64,000 nucleotides of DNA from Hymenobacter terrenus (GCF_000972495.1 NZ_LATM01000001.1:145241-209240); one strand, 5' to 3'. Counted from the first letter of the stretch, positions 1-10,471 are shown. The notes: a model not told the origin generated them from the letters alone. Numbers and translations are program-made.

Positions 1-1
1 A

Positions 2-451
2 GAATTGCTCAGCCGCCAAGGCATCAAAACCAGCGGCAAGCACTGCGTGGTAATTGGTCGTTCCAACATCGTGGGTACGCCCGTTAGCATCTTGCTGGCT
101 AAGAATTTGGAGACGGCGAATTGCACGGTTACTTTATGCCATTCGCGTACGCAAAATCTGGCTGAAATCTGTCGCACCGCCGATATTATCGTGGCTGCCA
201 TTGGCCGGCCCGAATTTGTGACGGCCGACATGGTCCGCCCTGGCGCCGTGGTAATTGACGTGGGCACTACCCGCGTAGCCGATACTACCAAAAAGAGCGG
301 CTTTTCATTGAAGGGTGACGTGAATTTTGCCGAAGTAGCCCCGCTGGCTTCGGCCATTACGCCCGTACCCGGCGGAGTAGGTCCCATGACTATTGCAATG
401 CTCTTGCTAAATACGTTGCGCGCGGCCAAGGGAGAAGTCTACTCTCGTTAG
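2..451 (+). CDS. folD: FolD, bifunctional methylenetetrahydrofolate dehydrogenase/cyclohydrolase (C-terminal part)
   Basis: Cytoplasmic one-carbon enzyme that converts 5,10-methylene-THF to 10-formyl-THF with NADP. Only the last ~150 residues are present; the reading frame is open to the window edge, so the 5' end lies outside. Visible hallmarks are the nucleotide-binding GRSNIVGTP motif and the C-terminal PGGVGPMT signature, followed by a normal stop. The residues just before them (ELLSRQGI) also fit the family, so the gene looks intact but cut by the window. It is followed on the same strand by queE after ~125 nt. Confidence 0.95.
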   Translation, partial: ELLSRQGIKTSGKHCVVIGRSNIVGTPVSILLAKNLETANCTVTLCHSRTQNLAEICRTADIIVAAIGRPEFVTADMVRPGAVVIDVGTTRVADTTKKSGFSLKGDVNFAEVAPLASAITPVPGGVGPMTIAMLLLNTLRAAKGEVYSR

Positions 452-575
452 GCGGGCTGGTTTTAGTAATATTTGGTTATTATAGCACTGGGCCGTACTT
501 TTAAAGTCAGGCATTGGAACGGTGTGTCTTATTGCCTGCGTTCAGGTTGCTCCGCTTCCAGACGCTTCTTTTGTA

Positions 576-1244
576 ATGATACCAGTGAGTTTATTTTCCT
601 CCGAAATAATTGTACCTTCCGGTGCTGCCGCTGCACCCGAGCGCGGCGTCCTGCTGCCCGTGATGGAGCAGTTTTACACCATTCAAGGCGAAGGCTATAA
701 CACGGGCCGAGCCGCGTACTTTATCCGGCTGGGTGGCTGCGACGTGGGCTGCCATTGGTGCGACGTGAAAGAGTCGTGGGACGCAGATGCCCACCCCCGT
801 CAGTCGGTTGCGCAGTTGGTGGAGGCCGTGCTCGCGCACCCGGGCCGGGACGTGGTTGTTACTGGCGGGGAGCCGCTGATGCACGAACTGGGCTCGCTCA
901 CGGCAGCTCTCCAAGCCGCGGGCTGCCGCACTTGGCTCGAAACGTCGGGGGCACATCCGCTGTCGGGAACCTGGGACTGGATTTGCTTGTCGCCAAAAAA
1001 ATTCAAGGCTCCGTTGCCCGAAGTGCTGGCTGCCGCTCACGAGCTGAAGGTTGTCGTTTTTAATGGCCATGACTTTGCGTGGGCCGAAGAGCACGCGGCG
1101 CTCGTGCCATCTACCACGCGCTTGTACTTGCAGCCCGAGTGGAGTCGTGCGGCTCGCATGACGCCCGAGTTGGTTGAGTACGTGAAGCAGCACCCGCGCT
1201 GGCAGGTTTCGCTTCAGACCCATAAATACCTTGATATACCGTAG
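576..1244 (+). CDS. queE: 7-carboxy-7-deazaguanine synthase QueE
   Basis: Radical SAM enzyme that makes the 7-deazaguanine core of queuosine from 6-carboxy-tetrahydropterin. With the ATG chosen here the protein has 222 residues. The cluster motif is the QueE type CX3CX2C (Cys55, Cys59, Cys62), preceded by YTIQGEGYNTG, and a GGEP motif (VVTGGEPL) binds SAM. The frame is open further upstream, but that extension has no family similarity, so the ATG at 576 is preferred; a later Met at 663 is possible. It ends 8 nt before the next gene, so the two may be co-transcribed. Confidence 0.93.
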   Translation: MIPVSLFSSEIIVPSGAAAAPERGVLLPVMEQFYTIQGEGYNTGRAAYFIRLGGCDVGCHWCDVKESWDADAHPRQSVAQLVEAVLAHPGRDVVVTGGEPLMHELGSLTAALQAAGCRTWLETSGAHPLSGTWDWICLSPKKFKAPLPEVLAAAHELKVVVFNGHDFAWAEEHAALVPSTTRLYLQPEWSRAARMTPELVEYVKQHPRWQVSLQTHKYLDIP

Positions 1245-1252
1245 CTTATCCT

Positions 1253-3229
1253 ATGCATCGTATTTCTGTGTTGGGGGCCCTGCGCCTCGGAATGCTGTGT
1301 CTGCTATGGCTGACTTCAGCGGAAGCGGCCTGGAGCCAGCTCCCCGTCCGGGTACCAACTCCTACCAACACCAAGGCCCGCAGTCTGCTGGAAAAAGCGC
1401 AACAGCAAACCAAGGAGCGGGACTTTATCAAGGCCATTGAAACCCTGAATCAGCTGAACGAAAAGTTTCCCTCCTTTGGTGAGGCTTTTTTGATGAAGGG
1501 CTCCCTGCTGAAGGCTATTGGTGATAACCGTGGCACGCTCGCGGCCTACCGCGAAGGCTTGGCTAAAGTCTCGCCCGACCCATCTCATTCCTCAGAATAC
1601 CAGTTGCTGGGCGATTTGGCGCTGAGCTACGGCGATTACCAAACGGCGCTCACGGCCTATCAGCAACTGCTGAAAGTAGCGCCCAAAACCCAGCGCAACC
1701 TGGCCAAGTCGCAGCGCCAGCTGCTTACTTGCGAGTTCGCGCTGGAGGCCATGAAGCACCCCATGGGCGAGGCTCCCGTACCGCTGCCCGCGCCGCTGAA
1801 TAGCTTTAAGTTTCAGTATTTTCCGGCGCTCACGGCGGACAATCGGTTTCTGCTGTTCACGGGGCGGCCAGCGGCCAGCAGCGGCGAAGACCTGTATATT
1901 AGTCGGCAGAACAAAGACGGCTCATTGGGTGTTCCCGTACCCATTTCGCCAGCCATCAACTCCAGCTACAACGAAGGTGCGGGTTCGATTTCGGGTGATG
2001 GGAAAACCCTGGTTTTCGCCTCCTGCGACCGGCCCAAAGCCATTGGCAACTGCGACTTATACATCTCGCGCCGCACCGGCAACAACTGGAGTCCGCCCGT
2101 AAACCTGGGCATCGCCGTCAACTCGACGGAGTGGGATTCGCAGCCCTCGCTCTCGGCCGATGGCCGCACCCTGTATTTTACCTCAACGCGGCGCGGTGGC
2201 CAGGGGCAGGAAGATATTTACGTGACCACCTTGCAAGCCGATGGCACCTGGAGCCCGGCTCAGAACCTGGGCACACCCGTGAACACATCGGGCAAAGACA
2301 TGGCCCCATTTATTCATGCCAGCGGTACTACGCTCTACTACGTCACCGATGGGCTGGTGGGCATGGGCGGGCTCGACGTGTTTCGTTGTGAAAAAACGTC
2401 GGCTAACAGCTGGAGCCCGCCCCGTAACCTGGGCTTTCCCCTTAATACCTTCGAAAACGAAGCGTCGCTGTTTGTCACCTCGGATAACCAGAAGGGTTTT
2501 TGCTCGCGCAGCCGGGCCTCGGAGGAGCCAGCGGCGGGGCAGCGCCTGGCGCGGGAGCGGCCCGTGGAGTTGTTCAGCTTCACGGTGCCCGCCCCGGTGA
2601 AGGCCCGCGAAACGAGTACTTATACGCAAGGCCGGGTATTCGACGCCAATACCAAGAAGCCACTCAAGGCCGAGGTTAAGCTCTACGACCTTGATACCGA
2701 CGTGCTAACGCAGTTTGTGACTTCTGACCCGGAATATGGTGACTATACGGTGGTGCTCAATGAAGGCCATCACTACGCCATGTACGCCGCCGCCGATAAG
2801 TATCTGCTCAAAAGCCTCAGCTTCGACTATTCCGACCAGCACAGCTTTAATCCGCTGACATTGGATATCTACCTGGAGCCCGTGCGCTCGGGGCGTAGCG
2901 TGGTGTTGAACAACCTGTTTTTCGATACCAACAAGTACGAGCTCAAGCCCCAGTCCCGCACCGAGCTGAATCGGCTCATTGAGTTCTTACAGCAATATCG
3001 GGACGTGCAGATTGAAGTATCGGGTTACACCGACAACGTTGGCACGCCGGAAGCTAATATTCAGCTGTCGCAGCGCCGGGCCCAGTCGGTGGTGGAGTAT
3101 TTGTCGGGGCATGGCATCTCCACCACGCGCCTGCGTTCCAAAGGCTACGGCGAAGGGCATCCCCTTGCGGCCAACGATACCGAGGCCCACCGCCAGCTAA
3201 ACCGCCGCATCGAGTTGCATATTCTATAG
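1253..3229 (+). CDS. PorE-like envelope protein: TPR, PD40 propeller, carboxypeptidase-like and OmpA domains
   Basis: A 658-residue exported protein with a hydrophobic signal sequence at residues 1-28. Domains in order: TPR-like helices (~40-150), a PD40/WD40-like propeller (~190-410) with repeated strands such as SADGRTLYF and SGDGKTLVF, a carboxypeptidase-regulatory-like beta domain (~450-535), and a C-terminal OmpA peptidoglycan-binding domain (~545-658, motif GYTDNVG and the final LNRRIE). This order matches PorE of the type IX secretion system, which anchors the machine to peptidoglycan. Many Bacteroidota carry several such proteins, so PorE function is an inference. A T9SS-type substrate lies at 42.6-45.1 kb. 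Confidence 0.85.
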   Translation: MHRISVLGALRLGMLCLLWLTSAEAAWSQLPVRVPTPTNTKARSLLEKAQQQTKERDFIKAIETLNQLNEKFPSFGEAFLMKGSLLKAIGDNRGTLAAYREGLAKVSPDPSHSSEYQLLGDLALSYGDYQTALTAYQQLLKVAPKTQRNLAKSQRQLLTCEFALEAMKHPMGEAPVPLPAPLNSFKFQYFPALTADNRFLLFTGRPAASSGEDLYISRQNKDGSLGVPVPISPAINSSYNEGAGSISGDGKTLVFASCDRPKAIGNCDLYISRRTGNNWSPPVNLGIAVNSTEWDSQPSLSADGRTLYFTSTRRGGQGQEDIYVTTLQADGTWSPAQNLGTPVNTSGKDMAPFIHASGTTLYYVTDGLVGMGGLDVFRCEKTSANSWSPPRNLGFPLNTFENEASLFVTSDNQKGFCSRSRASEEPAAGQRLARERPVELFSFTVPAPVKARETSTYTQGRVFDANTKKPLKAEVKLYDLDTDVLTQFVTSDPEYGDYTVVLNEGHHYAMYAAADKYLLKSLSFDYSDQHSFNPLTLDIYLEPVRSGRSVVLNNLFFDTNKYELKPQSRTELNRLIEFLQQYRDVQIEVSGYTDNVGTPEANIQLSQRRAQSVVEYLSGHGISTTRLRSKGYGEGHPLAANDTEAHRQLNRRIELHIL

Positions 3230-3363
3230 AAGCCGGTTTGGCTGTCTATCGATTATTGAAGTGTTGTCCAGAGACTAGGTCTGCTCCTGTCATTTGCTCT
3301 GCGGGCTCGCGGTTGCTGATGGTATTCATGACGGTGCCAACGCGGCGCAGTGTTGATTGTTCA

Positions 3364-3400
3364 ACGACGAGACGCAAAGTGTTGCGTCTCTACATCGTTC
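3364..3400. repeat. Single REP-like palindrome (GAGACGC family)
   Basis: Palindrome GAGACGCAA...TTGCGTCTC followed by TACATCG. It belongs to the same family as the REP doublets around the RAYT gene at 38.5 kb and at 16.6 and 56.3 kb. It lies in the long non-coding stretch after the PorE-like gene. Confidence 0.7.
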
Positions 3401-3403
3401 TAG

Positions 3404-3646
3404 GTGGTTCAAATATTTTTTAAGGGAAATCACAGCTTGTTGAAAATAAGCAGTAAAAAGACCTCTTACCCGGCTTGGTCGCTAAATAATGAGGAGTGTT
3501 TTAGGGAATGGTATGGCGTGATGAGCCAAGATTTCTAAGCTGGCTATAAGCTTCGAATTGAACAAATTGCAGAATGGATTGCGGGGATAAAAACGGAATT
3601 CGATGCGTTTTACTTAAAGCAAGGCTTTAGGCAAATGAAAATTTAA
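3404..3646 (+). pseudogene. Remnant of an unidentified gene
   Basis: One frame reads as protein-like sequence through a single in-frame TAA at 3536-3538, with SYPAWSLNNEECFREWYG before the stop and KLRIEQIAEWIAGIKTEF after it, ending in a TAA at 3644. No start codon is available upstream because a stop at 3401 closes the frame. A strong terminator follows 26 nt later. The composition is AT-richer than the neighbours. I read it as the decayed 3' end of a gene of unknown function; chance cannot be excluded. Confidence 0.4.
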
Positions 3647-3672
3647 TGGCATTCCCGCGTAAAAAAATATGG

Positions 3673-3698
3673 CTTGCCAATTGGCAAGTTTTTTTTTG
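3673..3698 (+). terminator. Rho-independent terminator
   Basis: Perfect palindrome CTTGCCAATTGGCAAG followed by a run of T. It would serve the decayed gene immediately upstream. Confidence 0.7.
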
Positions 3699-3800
3699 AC
3701 CTTACTAGCAGCTTTTTCGTATGCTATCAAACAAATAAAAATGAGTGAGTTATAGATATTGAGTGAAATGAACTAATGAAAAAAGTGCCATAAAAAATAT

Positions 3801-3833
3801 TTTTCGTTCAAAAATATATTCTGCTTACGTTTG
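3801..3833 (+). promoter_or_regulatory. Bacteroidota-type promoter candidate
   Basis: A TACGTTTG box (3826-3833) matches the TAnnTTTG -7 element of Bacteroidota sigma-70 promoters, and a TTTC lies at about the -33 distance in AT-rich DNA. It would give a ~55-nt leader before the ATG at 3897. Confidence 0.45.
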
Positions 3834-3896
3834 GATAGGTCAAACGCTGTAGAGTTGGCCAGTCACTTCATCTTTTCACTATCAACCCTCAAATCC

Positions 3897-4271
3897 ATGA
3901 AAAATCTGTTCTTGGCTACTTGCATTGCAGCGGGTGTTAGCGCGACTCCGGTTGCCGTCGCTGGCCCCGGAGATGGTTCCTACTCCAAGGCCATGCTGAA
4001 CCGCGCTACTACGCTCACCAGGGCACTGGCGCAACGCATCCACTTCAACGAGGCCCAATACCTAGCCGTGAAGCAGCTGCACCTGAACATGCTCACGGAG
4101 CGCCGCGACCTGGAGATTATGCTCAACGGTGCCAGCGCCGAAGAACGCGATTCCCGGCTCGCCGAAGCCCAGCAGCGCTACGAAACGGAGCTGACCAACC
4201 TGCTCCAGCCAAAGCAGCTGGTAGCTTACCAAAACCTCCGTAACAACTTTACCGCGCACCACCTAAAATAG
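3897..4271 (+). CDS. Small exported helical protein, Spy/CpxP-like
   Basis: 124 residues with a signal peptide (MKNLFLATCIAAGVSA, cleavage likely after VAVAG) and a mainly helical, charged mature part. The motifs RIHFNEAQYLAV and LLQPKQLVAYQNL fit the pattern of LTxxQ-type periplasmic proteins such as Spy, which bind unfolded proteins or metals, although overall similarity is weak. A paralogue with the matching motifs LHLNEGQFLKL and LTPSQLSQLQ lies at 21618-22037. An in-frame extension to 3831 lacks a signal peptide and overlaps the promoter candidate, so the ATG at 3897 is chosen. Confidence 0.75.
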   Translation: MKNLFLATCIAAGVSATPVAVAGPGDGSYSKAMLNRATTLTRALAQRIHFNEAQYLAVKQLHLNMLTERRDLEIMLNGASAEERDSRLAEAQQRYETELTNLLQPKQLVAYQNLRNNFTAHHLK

Positions 4272-4294
4272 GGGAGAGCCCCCGGCCGGACACG

Positions 4295-4324
4295 AAAAAG
4301 CCCGCTTTATAGAGCGGGCTTTTT
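4295..4324. terminator. Bidirectional terminator
   Basis: AAAAAGCCCGCT, short loop, AGCGGGCTTTTT. It separates the convergent small helical protein gene and the citrate synthase gene and can serve both. Confidence 0.9.
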
Positions 4325-4344
4325 GTTTGGCTGAACAAAAGGAA

Positions 4345-5631
<1,287 letters not shown>

Positions 5632-5836
5632 GGGCGGGAGGAATAAGAAAAATTTTCAGTGCGAAACTAACGCAAAAGCCGTAAGCCGGGAAATATTCCG
5701 GACGGTTGGGATGCTTTCAGTACAAAGGAATGGGCCCCCGGGCTTCGGTAATAGGCCTCAAAAACACGTATGGAGCTAATGGGCCCTGATTGCAAAGATT
5801 TATAGCCAAAGCCACTTTTTATAAACCAGACGCGCA

Positions 5837-7258
5837 TTATTTGCCAATGCAGAACTGGGTGAAAATACTTGTGAGCAGGTCTTCAGAAGAAATTTCGCCG
5901 GTAATCTCGCCGAGCGCGGCCAGCGCATGGCGCAGGTCGGCGGCCAGGAGCTCGGTGCCGCGGCCGATGTCGAGGCCTGCTTGCACGGCTGCGAGGTGAG
6001 CGGCGGCCGTTTCCAGCGCCCGGGCGTGCCGCACGTTGGTGACAATGGTAGCGGAAGCAGTATTTTCCAGCGCTGAGCCGCGCACCTGCGCTAGTAAGGC
6101 CACTTGCAAATCTTCCAAGCCTTGGTGCTGGCCCGCGGCCAGCAGGACCAACGGAGCCTCGGATGTACGGGACTTGTGCTCCTGAAACTCGCTAACAAAC
6201 GCGGCCTGAACTGCGGAAGAGACCAAATCTGTCTTGTTGCCGACGGCCAGCACGGGTAGGTCGAGGCCGGTGGTCAATTCTGCTATTTCGGCTCGTACCT
6301 CGGCGGGCGTCAGCTCCGTCAAATCAAACAGATAGAGCAGCAGGGCGGCCTGGCGCACGCGCTGGCGGGTGCGAGCCACGCCAATAGCCTCCACTTCATC
6401 GGCGGGGTTGTCGCGCAGGCCGGCAGTGTCCACGAACCGAAACCGCAGGCCGTCGATGCTGACTTCATCCTCGATAAAGTCGCGGGTAGTGCCGGGAATG
6501 GCCGACACGATGGCGCGTTCCTCGCGCAGCAAGGCGTTGAGCAGGGTGGACTTACCCGCGTTGGGGCGCCCCGCAATCACGGCGGTGATGCCGTTTTTGA
6601 TAACGTTGCCCAACTCGAAGGAGCGCAGCAAGCCCGCAACCACGCCCCGTACTTCGGCCAGCAGCTGCGCCAAGCCGGTGCGGTCGGCAAATTCCACGTC
6701 TTCCTCGCCGAAATCGAGCTCCAGTTCCAGCAGCGCGGCAAACTTGATGAGCCGGCCCCGCAGGTCGCGCAGCTCCTGGGAGAAGCCGCCGCGCAGCTGG
6801 TTCAGGGCCACGCGGTGGCTCAGGGCGGAGTCGGCGGCGATGAGGTCGGCTACGGCTTCGGCCTGGGCCAAATCCAGGGCACCGCTCAGGAAGGCTCGTT
6901 TGGTGAATTCGCCGGCTTCGGCCAGGCGGGCGCCCTGGCGCAGGAGCAGGGCCAGCACCTGGCGTACCACGTAGTCGGAGCCGTGGCAGCTGATTTCCAC
7001 GACGTCTTCGCGGGTGAAGGAGCGCGGGGCACGGTAGAGGGCTACTACCACTTCGTCCAGGATTTCACCACCGTCGGGTGCGCGCAGGGTGCCGTAGTGC
7101 AGGGTGTGGCCGGGGGCATCAGCCAGGCTTTTTTTGGAGAAAACCGAAGCCGTGATGGCAATGGCCGCCGGCCCGGAAAGGCGGACCACCGCCAGCGCGC
7201 CCGCGCCCGGCGGCGTGGACAAAGCCACGATGGTATCGGAGAAAATTGTCGGAACCAC
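5837..7258 (-). CDS. mnmE: tRNA modification GTPase MnmE
   Basis: With MnmG it adds the carboxymethylaminomethyl group to U34 of certain tRNAs. The 473 residues comprise an N-terminal THF-binding domain (DTIVALSTPPG), helical regions, an inserted G domain with GRPNAGKST, DTAGL and NKTD boxes, and the C-terminal FCIGK motif whose Cys is a family hallmark. The start is GTG; no in-frame ATG lies upstream, and the DTIVAL motif begins eight residues in, as expected. Confidence 0.97.
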   Translation of the reverse strand: MVPTIFSDTIVALSTPPGAGALAVVRLSGPAAIAITASVFSKKSLADAPGHTLHYGTLRAPDGGEILDEVVVALYRAPRSFTREDVVEISCHGSDYVVRQVLALLLRQGARLAEAGEFTKRAFLSGALDLAQAEAVADLIAADSALSHRVALNQLRGGFSQELRDLRGRLIKFAALLELELDFGEEDVEFADRTGLAQLLAEVRGVVAGLLRSFELGNVIKNGITAVIAGRPNAGKSTLLNALLREERAIVSAIPGTTRDFIEDEVSIDGLRFRFVDTAGLRDNPADEVEAIGVARTRQRVRQAALLLYLFDLTELTPAEVRAEIAELTTGLDLPVLAVGNKTDLVSSAVQAAFVSEFQEHKSRTSEAPLVLLAAGQHQGLEDLQVALLAQVRGSALENTASATIVTNVRHARALETAAAHLAAVQAGLDIGRGTELLAADLRHALAALGEITGEISSEDLLTSIFTQFCIGK

Positions 7259-7326
7259 GAATTCGCTCGGCTTTTTCGGATTAATCAGATTTGGGGAAGG
7301 TGGCCGGCTGTGTGGGCCAGTTGAGC

Positions 7327-7989
7327 CTATTCCGTCACAAACAAATTGCGGCTCACTTCGGCCGAAATCAGGGCTTTTTGCTCGCGGTTGATTTTAATTT
7401 CAAAGGAGTTATCATAGGCTATTTTGTCCAGCACTTCAACCAGGGCCCCGAGCTGGAGGCCTACTTTATCCAAGTACTGAAGAAAGGGCGCTGAGGTGTT
7501 TTTAACGGCCGCCAGGGTGCCCCGTTCCCCCAGGCCGAGGTCGGCCAGCAGGCGGGTGGTGGGACGGCGCATGGCTCCGTCCTCGGCGGGAATGGGGTCG
7601 CCGTGGGGGTCGAGGGCAGGGTGGCCCAGGAAGGCATCGAGCCGCCGCATCAGCAGGGGCGACTGCACGTGCTCCAGCTCCTCGGCCACCTCGTGCACCT
7701 CATCCCAGTTGAAGCCGAGTTGCTGCACCAAAAAAACCTCCCATAGCCGATGCTTGCGGATGGTGAGCAGGGCCAGGCGCTGGCCTTCGGCGGTGAGCTG
7801 CACGCCGCGGTACTTTTCGTAATTCAGCAGGCCCTTTTCGGCGAGGCGGCGCAGCATATCCGTGACCGAAGCAGCGCGGGTAGCGAGGGCTGCCGCAATG
7901 CGGTTGGTGCTGACGCCCACCGTATCCGGCTCGGCTTCCGCCAGCTTAAAGATGGCTTTAAGATAGTTTTCCTCGGTATGACTGGGCAT
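7327..7989 (-). CDS. Metal-dependent regulator, DtxR/MntR family
   Basis: Represses metal-uptake genes when loaded with Fe(II) or Mn(II). The 220 residues show an N-terminal winged helix (SHTEENYLKAIF through LEKGLL-type sequence), a dimerisation/metal-binding region with HRLWEVFL and EELEHVQSPLL, and a C-terminal FeoA/SH3-like domain. The ATG at 7989 is preferred to a TTG three codons upstream because families usually begin near the SHTEENYLKAI motif. No feo or mnt transporter is adjacent, so its targets are not visible. Confidence 0.9.
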   Translation of the reverse strand: MPSHTEENYLKAIFKLAEAEPDTVGVSTNRIAAALATRAASVTDMLRRLAEKGLLNYEKYRGVQLTAEGQRLALLTIRKHRLWEVFLVQQLGFNWDEVHEVAEELEHVQSPLLMRRLDAFLGHPALDPHGDPIPAEDGAMRRPTTRLLADLGLGERGTLAAVKNTSAPFLQYLDKVGLQLGALVEVLDKIAYDNSFEIKINREQKALISAEVSRNLFVTE

Positions 7990-8005
7990 TCCTTTCAAAT
8001 TAAAA

Positions 8006-8085
8006 ATTATGAGTTAAAAATTAAGAAAGATTACCAAGTGAAGGGGCGGCAACCATTCATGATTTTTAATTTATAACTCATAATT
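8006..8085. repeat. AT-rich inverted repeat between genes
   Basis: Arms AATTATGAGTTAAAAATTAA and its near-exact reverse complement (one mismatch) are separated by ~40 nt. It fills the gap between the KAS III gene and the DtxR-type gene. It may act as a terminator for upstream transcription or be a small dispersed element. Confidence 0.6.
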
Positions 8086-8097
8086 GCGAAGCCCTGC

Positions 8098-9108
8098 CTA
8101 CCACTTAATCAGTGCTGAAGCCCAGGTGAAGCCGCTGCCAAAGGCGGCCAGGCAGACAAGGTCGCCGCGCTTGATTTTGCCTTCCTGCACGGCCTCGCTG
8201 AGCGCGATGGGCACCGAGGCGGCGGTGGTGTTGCCGTAGCGCTGAATGTTGCTGAAGACTTTATCGTCGGACAGCCCCATTTTCTGCTGCACGTACTGGG
8301 TGATGCGCAAGTTGGCCTGGTGCGGGATGAGCATGTCGATGTCCGTGGGCTGGTAGCCGTTCTGGTCGAGGGCCTCCTTGATGACCTGCGGGAAGCGCAC
8401 TACGGCGTGCTTGAACACGTTTTGGCCATTCATGTAGGGATAAAGGTCCGGCTGGTTGTCCATGATTTGCTGCACCCGATTGTCACGGTTCGAGCCGGGC
8501 TCTTTCACGATGAGTTCCTCGGCAAATTCGCCCTGAGCGTGTAGGTGAGTGCTGAGAATGCCTTGACCGTCGGTGGTGCTGGGCCGCAGCACGACGGCCC
8601 CGGCGCCATCGCCGAAAATCACCGAAACCGCCCGGCCATTCGGCGACTTATCGAGGCCGGACGAGTGAATTTCGGAGCCCACCACCAGCACCGTGTCGTA
8701 CATGCCCGTGCGGATAAACTGGTCGGCTACGGAGAGGGCGTAGACAAAGCCAGAGCACTGGTTGCGCACGTCCAGGGCCGGGGCATTATTAGTCATGCCG
8801 AGCTCGCGCTGCATGAGCACGCCGGAGCCGGGGAAAAAATAATCGGGCGAGAGCGTCGCGAACACAATTAGCTGTACATCGTCGGGGGCGAGGCCGGCCA
8901 TTTCCAGAGCCTTGCGGGCCGCGTTGGCACCCATGTTGGCGGTGGTATCCTTGCCTTCCTCAAACCAGCGCCGCTCCTGAATCCCAGTTCGCTCCTGAAT
9001 CCAGGCATCGGAGGTATTCATGATGGGCTCCAGCTCGGCATTTTTGACTACCCGGCTCGGGACGTAGTGGCCGAGACCGGCGATGTAAGCGTGACGTAAA
9101 GTTGCCAT
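8098..9108 (-). CDS. 3-oxoacyl-ACP synthase III (FabH-like)
   Basis: Thiolase-fold condensing enzyme that starts fatty-acid elongation from acyl-CoA and malonyl-ACP. The 336-residue protein carries the Cys-His-Asn triad at Cys118 (VRNQCSG), His263 (PHQANLR) and Asn293 (YGNTTAAS), plus the N-terminal ERTGIQERR motif. It lacks the usual fabH neighbours (plsX, rpmF), and Bacteroidota often have several paralogues, so a role in a specialised acyl pathway rather than primary FabH cannot be excluded. Confidence 0.92.
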   Translation of the reverse strand: MATLRHAYIAGLGHYVPSRVVKNAELEPIMNTSDAWIQERTGIQERRWFEEGKDTTANMGANAARKALEMAGLAPDDVQLIVFATLSPDYFFPGSGVLMQRELGMTNNAPALDVRNQCSGFVYALSVADQFIRTGMYDTVLVVGSEIHSSGLDKSPNGRAVSVIFGDGAGAVVLRPSTTDGQGILSTHLHAQGEFAEELIVKEPGSNRDNRVQQIMDNQPDLYPYMNGQNVFKHAVVRFPQVIKEALDQNGYQPTDIDMLIPHQANLRITQYVQQKMGLSDDKVFSNIQRYGNTTAASVPIALSEAVQEGKIKRGDLVCLAAFGSGFTWASALIKW

Positions 9109-9217
9109 GGAGGAAATAAGGAAGTAGGAATTCTGGGTGAGGGGACGCGGAAAATAGCGCGGCCAATGCGGGGGTCAAGCTGCGCACTTGACGCAAAATG
9201 GGCGCAAAGGTGGCAGG

Positions 9218-10390
9218 TTAAACGAGAGAATCCAGCAGATGCCATAATTTTCCTGCTTCCGAAGCCCACAGCACCTCAGTGGGAATGCCTTGGGAATAGA
9301 AAGTGTGGCGCTGCAATTCTGCTACCAGCGCGGGCCCATTAATAGGTTGCGCGAAGTCCAGTTGCAGGCCCGCCTCGTACCGGTGCAGCAACTCGTGCCA
9401 CAACGGATTCGGCGAGGAAAGCACGGGCAGCCCGTGGGCTAGATACTCAAACAGCTTAGTGGGGCGGCAGCGTTCCGTGCTCGGATGCGGCCGGTACGGC
9501 AGCAGCCCCACGTGGCTTTGGCCTATTTCAGCCACGATACGCGCGTGCGGCACCAGGCTGGCCCCGCCAATGAGCGTCAGCCAGGCAGCGTTTTGCTGGG
9601 CCTTGTCCTCAAGCTGTTGCAGCAGGCCGGGCTGCTGGCAAAAGCCCACGATGGTTAGCCGCGCCCCGCCGGGCCAGGCGGTACGAAGCTGCTCGGTCAG
9701 GGCAATGGCTTCCCACACGCCATTCAGCTCAGAGATGGTGCCGGTGTAGAGAAGCCGGAGCGGCTTGTCCGGCGTCGGCAGTGTTTGCGGGCCGGCTGGC
9801 AGGGCCTCCGTAGGGGTGGGCTGGTACTTGTTTTCCAGAATGACGACCCGGCCGGTGGGTTGATAATGCAGGAAGGGCAGCTCGTTAGCGTAGCTGGCTT
9901 CGGCCAGGATAAGGCCCTGTGCCCGGCGAGCAGCCCAGGTTTCGACCCGGCGCAGCCCGGCGGCCAGCCCCCGGCGCGTGAGGCCTTGGTATACGCGCTG
10001 GCTGGAAACGTTCAGCGCGTAATTTTCGCGGATATCGTAGAGAAACCGGCGCCCCCGGCCCAGCAGCTGCCACAGCATGGTGAGCGGCAGAAGTTCGGGG
10101 GCGTGCACAATCACGAGGTCGGGCTGTAGCCGGTGCAGCAAGCGCCAGTAGCGCCACTGCGCAGCCAGCCGATTCAGGCTAAGCCGCGAGCCCCGGAAAA
10201 TGCAGTGCTGGCAGATTTGGGAAGACTGCTCTTCCGGGCCGTTGCCGGTTGCGCGCCCGGCCACGTGTACGTGGGTAGCGGGGCGGCTGAGCAGCGTTTC
10301 GGCGAATTTGCCCCGCATGCGGGTATCGTCCACTGGTTTCAACACGGACGCCAGCAATACCACCAAACCTGAAGAATCGGAGCCAAGCAC
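9218..10390 (-). CDS. GT-B glycosyltransferase
   Basis: A 390-residue protein resembling group 1 glycosyltransferases. The N-terminal half starts with VVLLASVLKPVDDTR, and the C-terminal Rossmann half has the nucleotide-sugar motif RPTKLFEYLAHGLPVLSS, an EX7E-like pattern. The likely role is transfer of a sugar to a surface polysaccharide or lipid; the substrate cannot be told. The start is GTG, placed to include the conserved first strand. It is divergent from dapD with only ~80 nt between their starts. Confidence 0.85.
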   Translation of the reverse strand: MLGSDSSGLVVLLASVLKPVDDTRMRGKFAETLLSRPATHVHVAGRATGNGPEEQSSQICQHCIFRGSRLSLNRLAAQWRYWRLLHRLQPDLVIVHAPELLPLTMLWQLLGRGRRFLYDIRENYALNVSSQRVYQGLTRRGLAAGLRRVETWAARRAQGLILAEASYANELPFLHYQPTGRVVILENKYQPTPTEALPAGPQTLPTPDKPLRLLYTGTISELNGVWEAIALTEQLRTAWPGGARLTIVGFCQQPGLLQQLEDKAQQNAAWLTLIGGASLVPHARIVAEIGQSHVGLLPYRPHPSTERCRPTKLFEYLAHGLPVLSSPNPLWHELLHRYEAGLQLDFAQPINGPALVAELQRHTFYSQGIPTEVLWASEAGKLWHLLDSLV

Positions 10391-10403
10391 GGGCCAAAGA
10401 TGC

Positions 10404-10411
10404 TAGTTTTG
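10404..10411 (+). promoter_or_regulatory. -7 promoter box upstream of dapD
   Basis: TAGTTTTG matches the TAnnTTTG -7 consensus of Bacteroidota, ~60 nt before the dapD ATG. No clear -33 TTTG partner is seen. Confidence 0.4.
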
Positions 10412-10471
10412 TCGCTTCCAAGGGGCCTAATAATTCTCCAACGGCCCCTCCCGACGATTATCCCCCTTCTT

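Noticed and set aside
3238..3423. 61-codon plus-strand frame after the PorE-like gene
   Set aside because: Cys/Arg-rich peptide without pattern that runs through a REP palindrome; not a gene.
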